Assembly (NCBI GenBank): GCA_014729935.1
Contig: WJJB01000458.1
Location: forward strand, 1-19,168
From: Candidatus Bathyarchaeota archaeon
Lineage (GTDB): Archaea; Asgardarchaeota; Lokiarchaeia; Sigyniarchaeales; Sigyniarchaeaceae
DNA length: 19,168 bases
Reading direction: 5' to 3'
In this document: piece after piece, positions 13,618 to 19,168 of the stretch
Layout of the letters: every line of letters begins with the position of its first letter
Numbering within the stretch: position 1 is the first letter of the stretch
The notes under the pieces: model-generated
Seen by the model: only the letters and a program-made list of their open reading frames with translations
Told to the model about the DNA's origin: nothing
The model's database searches: none
Translations under genes and position numbers: made by a program

Positions 13618-15996
13618 ATGTCCAGCAATTTCCTGAATGAGATATATGAAAACTGGGTTTTTTCATTACATGATTCAATTAAAACTAATTTATTGATTGC
13701 TGGAATAGGTAGAGCTGTTTTCCTGCTTGCATTCCTCGTGAATTACTTCACGCTAATCTATGGAAAGGCGAGAATGAACGAGGAATTCAAATCAGCCCGG
13801 AAAATGAGTTGGAAAGAGTGGTTATGGTTTATTGGCAAGGAAATCATTTTCATTTTCATTGGATTCGTTCATGTCATATTAGCAGCTGCTGTTGCCACTT
13901 ATTCGTTCATGGCTGCTGGGATGAATTTCAGGGATTGCGGGACGCGAAGTAAACTCAAGATCAATCACGTGTTATCCATGGTTGTGGCTATCTTCCTCCA
14001 ATACATTGTTCCCATCTTGGCAATTGTCGCAACAGGATACATGACTGTCTTGAATACGGATGAGAATGCTGTTGATTATTTAGTTGGCGTCAGCATTGGT
14101 GCCGCGTTATATTGCACCCGAGTTCTTGTGAGCCTCGTGGTTAAACATCACCAGGAGCAGCCAACCATGGAACGGGCAATGGTTGCATTGAAAACCCAAG
14201 TTAAGAAAAAATTACCGCGTTCCGTGAAGGTTGTTCTGGTTTGCCTACTCGTGGTGGTACCCTTTGTATTTTTCCTTGTTGTTGATAATTTTGCTGGCGT
14301 CCGATACTGGACGGAATCCATTTCAACAGAGGATTCGGTCACCTTGGCAACAGATGTTTACAGGCTGAAATCTGCAAGTAAACCACAGCCTGTGATTCTC
14401 ATCCGAACGCCATATAGAAAAGGGAGCCTATACAATGAGGAAAACGAATTTATCATGGATCTCTTGATGAATGGATATACCGTTGTATACCAAGACGTGC
14501 GCGGGAGGTACGCGTCCAGCGGGGGCTTTATCCCCTTTAAGGACGAGAGAAGCGATGCGATAGAGACAATTCAATGGATACTCGCCCAACAGTGGTGCGA
14601 TGGTAATATAACCAGCTTTGGTGGGTCTGCCCTTGCAATAAACCAATATTGTTACGCAGATGAACCCACCGGCGCGGTGAAATTCCAGAGTATCACCGCG
14701 GGCACGCCCGATGTTTACGAGTCTTTGGTTTTCACTGGCGGTGCTTTCAGGAAATCCTTGATTGAGACATGGGGATTCACGATGTATCGCGATAATACCC
14801 CACGTCGTGAGAACGAATACGAGAAGATGGTGAACTGGTATAACGATCACCGACTTCTAAATGATTCTTGGGATTCCATGTCCCTTTCATTAAATAATCG
14901 GTTCGCGAACGTTAACACCTGTGCCCTTCACGTTGGAGGATGGTACGATATCATGTCCCAAGGTATTTTGGATGGTTTCACTGGATATAATACCAAGGGC
15001 GGATCTGGAGCCACGGGGAGGCAACGCTTGATAATGGACCCAGTAGGCCATGGCTATTTTGGCGCACTAAGTCCATTATTTAACGGCGCCACCACATTGA
15101 TATTCCCGGCGGCAAACACATCCCAACATGACAATTGGGAAAATGAAATGCGCGATGCAGTTGTTAAAGGTACACCAATTAATTGGAATGATTCCTGCGT
15201 GGCTTATTATCTCATGGGTGATGTAAATGATCCTAATGTGAATGCCAACAAGTACAAGTATTCAGATCAATGGCCTGTACCCCACGTGAATCGCTCATTT
15301 TACATGCACGGGAACCACTCCCTGTCTGAGGATGTGCCACTGGTGAATGCAAACCACTCCTTCATGTACGATCCACGTAATCCTGTACTAACCAAAGGGG
15401 GAAATAATTTGGTTGATTATGCCTTTCTTGAGGAAGATGCATTGGGACTTCCTATAGTGGACAAGAAGACTGGCGAGATGAGAACGCAACAATTAGTAGG
15501 TATCGGTCCATATGACCAAGCAGTTGCTGGAAATCTTGACCGGGATGACGTGTTGGTCTACAAGTCCCCCACCCTTGGAATTCCCTTTTCTGCCGTGGGT
15601 AGGATGGAAGTGAAGCTATGGATTGCATCTAATTGCACGGATACCGCATTTAGTGCCATGGTCATGGACGCATATCCAAATGGTAGCGTGTATAACATCT
15701 TGGATGGGTTGAGTGTCATGCGATTCAGGGACGGTTTGGATCACGAGGCTCCATCACTCTCGCCAGGAGCCCCGTACCAAGTGACCATTGATCTTTGGAG
15801 CACGGCGTATCAATTCAACGCGGGGCACCAAATCTGGTTAGCCATCAGTTCGAGCAATTATCCCCGATTTGAACGCCATCCCAATAATTCCGACCCGTTG
15901 GACAACCACCCAAGTAATTTCAATATCGCGAATAATTCCATCTTGACGGGGGGTGTTTATAATTCCTGCCTCATCCTTCCCGAGCTCATCGAGTGA
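13618..15996 (+). CDS. Membrane-anchored S15/CocE-NonD-type alpha/beta hydrolase (X-Pro dipeptidyl-peptidase-like)
   Basis: This 792-residue protein has three parts. Residues 1-225 contain about five transmembrane helices (near 24-48, 69-99, 117-146, 153-175 and 205-225). Residues 235 to about 540 are a peptidase S15/CocE domain: IRTPYRK at 262-268, YQDVRGRYASSG at 291-302, nucleophile S337 in FGGSA, acid D444 in VGGWYD and H478 in DPVGHGY. Residues about 590-790 match the C-terminal jelly-roll domain of X-Pro dipeptidyl-peptidases and cocaine esterases. The basic loop between helices 4 and 5 (HHQEQP...KKKLPRSVK) should be cytoplasmic, putting the catalytic part outside the cell. At least ten N-x-S/T sites in that part are consistent with a glycosylated surface enzyme. 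The start ATG 13618 follows GGTGATT. The substrate may be a peptide or an ester. The 3' end overlaps the archaemetzincin frame. Confidence 0.88.
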   Translation: MSSNFLNEIYENWVFSLHDSIKTNLLIAGIGRAVFLLAFLVNYFTLIYGKARMNEEFKSARKMSWKEWLWFIGKEIIFIFIGFVHVILAAAVATYSFMAAGMNFRDCGTRSKLKINHVLSMVVAIFLQYIVPILAIVATGYMTVLNTDENAVDYLVGVSIGAALYCTRVLVSLVVKHHQEQPTMERAMVALKTQVKKKLPRSVKVVLVCLLVVVPFVFFLVVDNFAGVRYWTESISTEDSVTLATDVYRLKSASKPQPVILIRTPYRKGSLYNEENEFIMDLLMNGYTVVYQDVRGRYASSGGFIPFKDERSDAIETIQWILAQQWCDGNITSFGGSALAINQYCYADEPTGAVKFQSITAGTPDVYESLVFTGGAFRKSLIETWGFTMYRDNTPRRENEYEKMVNWYNDHRLLNDSWDSMSLSLNNRFANVNTCALHVGGWYDIMSQGILDGFTGYNTKGGSGATGRQRLIMDPVGHGYFGALSPLFNGATTLIFPAANTSQHDNWENEMRDAVVKGTPINWNDSCVAYYLMGDVNDPNVNANKYKYSDQWPVPHVNRSFYMHGNHSLSEDVPLVNANHSFMYDPRNPVLTKGGNNLVDYAFLEEDALGLPIVDKKTGEMRTQQLVGIGPYDQAVAGNLDRDDVLVYKSPTLGIPFSAVGRMEVKLWIASNCTDTAFSAMVMDAYPNGSVYNILDGLSVMRFRDGLDHEAPSLSPGAPYQVTIDLWSTAYQFNAGHQIWLAISSSNYPRFERHPNNSDPLDNHPSNFNIANNSILTGGVYNSCLILPELIE

Positions 15997-16591
15997 GAGG
16001 GGCAATCTCTCAATTCTCATCATCTTTCTGGATGAAATGGAGGACGCCAGGGTATCCTTCTTGAAGAGGACCGTAAAGGGAGTTTTTGAATCGATGGGGG
16101 TTGCAATCCGCGTGTCGACGAAAAAGGAACACGAACCCACCGTGAAAGTCCTGGATAAAACCCGTGGACAAGTCAAAAGTAGCCCAATTCTCTCATGGCT
16201 TAATGGGTTGGAAGAAAGAAGTGATTTCGATATCTTGATGGGTTTAATTGAAGAGGATCTTTATTCCGATTCTCATCCATCCTTGAATTTCATCTTTGGG
16301 GAAGCAGAGGTGGGTGGAAAGTGCTGCATTGTATCAACCTGCAGGTTACAGGTCACAGCTCGTGAAAAGAAAGATGCCAGGGAATTGCTGTACCTGGAAC
16401 GAATTGGGAAGGAAATCGTTCATGAAACTTGCCACGTGCTGGGAATGCGACATTGCAATGACCGGTGTTGCATCATGTATTTCTCCAATTCTATTATTAA
16501 CACCGATGATAAGGATATTCATCCTTGCGATACCTGTGCCCGGCAGATTTTAAAACTCATCGAGAAAAGGAAAGAAAAAAGCATCAATTGA
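15953..16591 (+). CDS. amzA: Archaemetzincin-type zinc metalloprotease (AmzA, family M54)
   Basis: This is a protein of up to 212 residues. The zinc signature HETCHVLGMRHC at 157-168 gives the HExxHxxGxxH site with H157, E158 catalytic, H161 and H167. The family's second zinc site follows: C168, C173, M175 (the metzincin Met-turn) and CDTC at 192-195. The gap from the Met to the last CxxC is 16 residues. Bacterial and archaeal members act as small soluble peptidases, and their physiological substrates are largely unknown. The start is uncertain. GTG 15953 gives a 44-nt overlap with the S15-type gene and a Ser-rich leader; the conserved first strand (NLSILIIFLDEM, residues 18-29) has no ATG before it, so GTG 15953 or a rare start near 16007 must be used. 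The overlap indicates translational coupling with the upstream hydrolase. Confidence 0.9.
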   Translation: MFIIPASSFPSSSSERGNLSILIIFLDEMEDARVSFLKRTVKGVFESMGVAIRVSTKKEHEPTVKVLDKTRGQVKSSPILSWLNGLEERSDFDILMGLIEEDLYSDSHPSLNFIFGEAEVGGKCCIVSTCRLQVTAREKKDARELLYLERIGKEIVHETCHVLGMRHCNDRCCIMYFSNSIINTDDKDIHPCDTCARQILKLIEKRKEKSIN

Positions 16592-16620
16592 AAAAATGAA
16601 AGCTTGGATCACACGAATGT

Positions 16621-17157
16621 TCATTCCTCTACCTTGATCTTTACCAAGCTCACTACCTCGTAATCAGCTAGTTTGGATCGACCATCAAGGCTTCCAGTTA
16701 ATTCTATCACGAAAGCAACCCCGACAACCTTTCCTCCAGCTTTTTCTACCAGCTTGACTGCAGCTTCTGCCGTACCTCCCGTTGCAAGTAGGTCGTCTAC
16801 CAATAGAACGCGATCCCCCTCACTTATGGCATCTACGTGCATTTCTATCGAATCTGTCCCGTATTCCAGCTCGTATTCTTCTCTCACCGTGTCGGCTGGA
16901 AGCTTGCCAGGTTTCCGGATGATGATGAATCCCGTTCCAAGTTGGTATGCAATCGGCGTACCGAAGATGAATCCCCTGGACTCGATTCCCGCCACCTTGT
17001 CTATTTTCTTTCCTTCAAACTCCTTGATGATATCATCCACCGAATTCTTCAATCCATCGGGATCCTTTATCAATGTCGTGATATCCTTGAATTGTATACC
17101 TTTCTTTGGGAAATCTGGCACGTTCCTTATTAATTTAAAGTAGTATTCTTCATCCAT
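16621..17157 (-). CDS. apt: Adenine phosphoribosyltransferase
   Basis: This 178-residue enzyme converts adenine plus PRPP to AMP and pyrophosphate in adenine salvage. The PRPP-binding motif VLLVDDLLATGGTA is at 117-130. The family blocks VPDFPKKGIQFKDIT (13-27), AGIESRGFIFG (56-66) and IIRKPGKLP (79-87) are clear, as is the C-terminal AFVIELTGSLDGRSKL (148-163). Length is normal. A longer frame reaches 17211, but ATG 17155 gives the standard N-terminus and lies 14 nt after the stop of the MTA-phosphorylase gene on the same strand. The two form an operon: the phosphorylase releases adenine, and this enzyme recaptures it. It converges with the archaemetzincin gene (29-bp gap). Confidence 0.96.
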   Translation of the reverse strand: MDEEYYFKLIRNVPDFPKKGIQFKDITTLIKDPDGLKNSVDDIIKEFEGKKIDKVAGIESRGFIFGTPIAYQLGTGFIIIRKPGKLPADTVREEYELEYGTDSIEMHVDAISEGDRVLLVDDLLATGGTAEAAVKLVEKAGGKVVGVAFVIELTGSLDGRSKLADYEVVSLVKIKVEE

Positions 17158-17171
17158 GATGATACACCCGA

Positions 17172-18035
17172 TTACATCACTGCACCCAAGAGCGATTTCG
17201 AGCAATTGCATCCCCTACTCGAGGGTATCTTGGGTAATGCTTCCTTGATGAGTCGCTTAAGGTTTTTTGCATTAACTGCCATGGTCTCGAGAATTTCATC
17301 AACCGATACCGCCAAGGCATGCAGCGCTCCCCCGCATTCAGGGCACTCTTTTCCGTGTTCAACCACGCCACATTCATCACATTCCGCAGCCCACACGTCG
17401 AGATCGGTCACTGTCGCGATGGTCGCATAACACATGGATTGTTCCGCAGCCAACACGACCTCGGGATAGACAGTCATACCAATAACATCTCCACCCCATG
17501 AATGAAAAACTTTCGATTCTGCCCTGGTGGAGAAGCGTGGACCCTCGATGCACACGTATGTGCCGCCTTCCTTGATCTTGAGCCCGGGAATGCTTTTTCC
17601 TGCCTCTAAGAACACTTTATTCAGTTCAGGACAAAACGGGTCAGCTTGAGAAACATGGCATACTTGCCCGCCTTCGTAAAACGTGTCTAACCGTTTTCTA
17701 GTCCTATCAATGTATTGATCCACGATCACGAAATCTCCCTTATCGTGTTCCGCTCGCAAGGATCCCACGGCACATGGTGAGAATACCCGCGTTACACCCA
17801 GTTCCTTCAAAGACCAAATATTTGCACGAAAATTTAGCTTGTGTGGAGGAATCTGGTGTCCCGTTCCATGCCTTGGGATGAAGGCAACCTTCTTGTTACC
17901 GAAATGCCCCACGTGGATGAAATCCGATGGTTTTCCATATGGCGTGTAGGGCTTAATTCTCTTCACGTCTTCAAGTTCAATGTCTGCACCGGTTCCTCCT
18001 ATGATGCCGATTTCAACGTCTCTTGGTATGTCCAT
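17172..18035 (-). CDS. mtnP: S-methyl-5'-thioadenosine phosphorylase with a CxxC...CxxC insertion
   Basis: This 287-residue enzyme cleaves methylthioadenosine with phosphate to adenine and methylthioribose-1-phosphate, recycling the by-product of polyamine and related synthesis. Trimeric PNP/MTAP signatures are IGIIGGTG (9-16), RHGTGHQIPPHKLNFRAN (55-72), the VIGMTVYPEVVLA block (184-196) and TDLDVW (210-215) with two aspartates expected to select a 6-amino purine. Two features are odd. Between TDLDVW and SVDEILETM sits an insert with C219xxC222 and C231xxC234, like a small zinc knuckle. The C-terminus carries CNC (276-278), similar to the CxC motif reported in hyperthermophile MTAP II. ATG 18033 has AGGTG 5 nt upstream. 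It lies 14 nt before apt and they share a transcript. A methylthioinosine phosphorylase role cannot be excluded. Confidence 0.93.
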   Translation of the reverse strand: MDIPRDVEIGIIGGTGADIELEDVKRIKPYTPYGKPSDFIHVGHFGNKKVAFIPRHGTGHQIPPHKLNFRANIWSLKELGVTRVFSPCAVGSLRAEHDKGDFVIVDQYIDRTRKRLDTFYEGGQVCHVSQADPFCPELNKVFLEAGKSIPGLKIKEGGTYVCIEGPRFSTRAESKVFHSWGGDVIGMTVYPEVVLAAEQSMCYATIATVTDLDVWAAECDECGVVEHGKECPECGGALHALAVSVDEILETMAVNAKNLKRLIKEALPKIPSSRGCNCSKSLLGAVM

Positions 18036-18229
18036 GTGAACACCTACTCGTTCTTTTTATGCTGAATCCCGCGTTAATGCTTGGTGATGGTACCCACGGG
18101 TTCCGGGGTATTTTATTTTTCAATGTTCTTGAAAGTTACCACCAAGCGGTTTTTATGTTGAACTTTTGCTCATTCTTGTTTTGGTTTGTACGGGGAGTAC
18201 ACCTTGTTTTACCTTGAAGGTTTCTCTGA

Positions 18230-18275
18230 ATCACTCGTTCAATTTGTATTAATTTGAATGGTAGTATCGAGTGAT
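18230..18275. repeat. Nested inverted repeat, possible structured RNA
   Basis: ATCACTCG (18230-18237) pairs exactly with CGAGTGAT (18268-18275). Directly inside the left arm, TTCAA (18238-18242) pairs with TTGAA (18254-18258), leaving an 11-nt loop and a 9-nt bulge on the 3' side. Together this is a 13-pair stem in an intergenic region. It could be an RNA element or a pair of protein sites. Confidence 0.35.
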
Positions 18276-18516
18276 CCTTCTCCCCAATTACGCGTTTCCA
18301 TGGTATTCATCTAACCATGTCAAGTATCTCACCAATCTAGCCATTTGTACTTGGAAGCAATGCAAGCGCTTTCGACTGAACTCTGTTTTTCAATCCTTCA
18401 ATCATCTAAAAGCTTGAGTGGAATTAATGCCACGTGAATGGTTGGTTACTTCCTTTGTTCACGGAGTTTGACGATGTGCAAGCTTGGCGGTGCCACGTGT
18501 ATTTTTTAACAGCAAC

Positions 18517-18530
18517 TTTCTTAAGAAAGG
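18517..18530. promoter_or_regulatory. 14-nt perfect palindrome upstream of the beta-CASP nuclease gene
   Basis: CTTTCTTAAGAAAG is fully self-complementary and lies about 63 nt before the ATG at 18593, just downstream of a TATA-like TATTTTTTAA at 18501-18510. The position suits an operator overlapping the transcription start region. Confidence 0.4.
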
Positions 18531-18592
18531 GAATTTTGTTTAATAGTAGGCTAGAAGATGATAATTTACTTCAAAAATAGTGACATGAAGAC

Positions 18593-19168
18593 ATGGTGAC
18601 CATCAAAGCTCTTGGTGCTTGTGGGGAAGTAGGCAGATCCGCGTTCCTTGTCGAGAATGACGGTAACCAAGTTTTGATGGATTACGGGATTTCCATGAAG
18701 GAAGGCAGCAATCTCCCCATAGATGTCATCCCGAAAGATATCAACGCTATCATCTTGAGTCATGCACATGTTGACCATTCTGGAGCGCTTCCATACTTGT
18801 ACATTTCGGGAAAAACCCCTTGCTTCATGACCAAGGCGTCCAAGGAGCTTATCAAGGTTTTACTTCACGATACTCTCAGGATATCAGGGCCAAATCTCCC
18901 GTATGAGGAGGTCGAGATCAGGAAACTGTTAAAGTACATCCAGCTCCTCTCGTTCGGTGATAGGAAGGTTAATTTCAAATCAAACAATTTTTCGTTCAAG
19001 CTGCTCGACGCGGGGCACATACCCGGTTCAGCAATGGTTCTCGTGACCATGGATGGAAAAAATATCTTGTACACCGGTGACTTTAATACCAGGGATACTC
19101 GATTACTATGGGGTGCCAATAACAAGGATATTCCGAAACTTGATGGGGTGATCATCGAGAGCACATAC
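18593..19168 (+). CDS. Beta-CASP metallo-beta-lactamase ribonuclease (archaeal RNase J/aCPSF2-like), 3' end beyond window
   Basis: The first 192 residues are present; the frame is open at the right edge. The metallo-beta-lactamase motifs are HAHVDH at 57-62 (motif 2), the D-x-G-H segment LLDAGHIPGSAMV at 138-150 (motif 3) and YTGDFN at 160-165 (motif 4). The opening IKALGACGEVGRSAFLVE is typical of the family. There is no KH-domain extension of the kind found in aCPSF1, so it resembles aCPSF2 or archaeal RNase J, which process or degrade RNA from the 5' end. The beta-CASP cap is expected to begin beyond this point. ATG 18593 has only a weak ribosome-binding site; another ATG 8 nt upstream is out of frame. 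The gene follows a long gene-free region with a palindrome near the probable promoter. Confidence 0.92.
   Translation, partial: MVTIKALGACGEVGRSAFLVENDGNQVLMDYGISMKEGSNLPIDVIPKDINAIILSHAHVDHSGALPYLYISGKTPCFMTKASKELIKVLLHDTLRISGPNLPYEEVEIRKLLKYIQLLSFGDRKVNFKSNNFSFKLLDAGHIPGSAMVLVTMDGKNILYTGDFNTRDTRLLWGANNKDIPKLDGVIIESTY

Larger units (their letters stand above)
18036..18592. other. 557-bp gene-free region with inverted repeats, upstream of the beta-CASP nuclease gene
   Basis: No open frame here has credible protein-like composition or a good start context. The region is AT-rich compared with the genes. It holds the divergent promoters of the MTA-phosphorylase operon and the nuclease gene, plus at least two symmetric elements (18230-18275 and 18517-18530). 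TATA-like runs are visible near 18502 (TATTTTTTAA) and 18560. Its length is unusual in this compact window, so an unrecognised small RNA or long leader is possible. Confidence 0.5.

Noticed and set aside
17158..17211. 18-codon N-terminal extension of apt
   Set aside because: It would overlap the MTA-phosphorylase gene and adds residues not found in the family; ATG 17155 gives the normal N-terminus.
18079..18085. Possible C box (GTGATGG) of a C/D guide RNA
   Set aside because: It departs from the consensus, and no D box or C'/D' pair at proper spacing could be found.
18023..18217. 64-codon open frame in the long gap before the nuclease gene
   Set aside because: It begins inside the MTA-phosphorylase start region, has no good ribosome-binding site, and its Phe/Leu/Val-rich translation looks like AT-rich noncoding DNA.

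Overview
The window is archaeal chromosomal DNA. The evidence is a RadA recombinase, an Sm-like RNA-binding protein, a methenyl-tetrahydromethanopterin cyclohydrolase, an archaeoflavoprotein, an archaemetzincin, an archaeal beta-CASP ribonuclease, AT-rich TATA-like boxes and GGTGAT/GGAGGT ribosome-binding sites. Eukaryote-flavoured features point to an Asgard or related archaeon rather than a classical methanogen: a roadblock/LC7 protein, a CBS protein with a longin-like tail, an Sm protein with an Arg/Gly tail, a FYVE-spaced zinc finger and a presenilin-type protease. That placement is inference; no rRNA or ribosomal protein gene is present to test it. No mobile element, CRISPR array or convincing tRNA was seen.

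Left part (1-3.3 kb): the C-terminal end of an unknown + strand protein is followed by a run of minus-strand genes. These are a two-gene operon (winged-helix regulator, then FrhB-type iron-sulfur flavoprotein) with a long palindrome over its start, a small ferredoxin, and a RadA with an unusually long charged N-terminus. Middle-left (3.3-8.1 kb): archaeoflavoprotein (+), eight-cysteine zinc finger (-), glycogen-synthase-type glycosyltransferase (+), Sm-like protein (-), roadblock protein (+) and CBS/longin-like protein (+). Middle (8.1-12.4 kb): FAD/NAD(P) oxidoreductase (-), DHH-family RecJ-like nuclease (-) and Mch (+).

Right part (12.5-16.6 kb): three unrelated peptidase or hydrolase types are adjacent. 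A presenilin-like intramembrane aspartyl protease (-) diverges from a membrane-anchored S15/CocE-type hydrolase (+), whose 3' end overlaps an archaemetzincin gene (+). Then comes an adenine-salvage operon on the minus strand (methylthioadenosine phosphorylase followed by adenine phosphoribosyltransferase). After a 557-bp gene-free stretch containing inverted repeats, a beta-CASP ribonuclease (+) runs off the right edge.

Functional links visible in the window: MTA phosphorylase releases adenine that Apt turns into AMP. Mch indicates tetrahydromethanopterin-linked C1 metabolism, and the archaeoflavoprotein, ferredoxin and FrhB protein fit a low-potential electron economy. RadA and the DHH nuclease belong to DNA repair, and the Sm protein and beta-CASP nuclease to RNA metabolism. 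Many genes are single transcription units separated by short intergenic regions with perfect inverted repeats.
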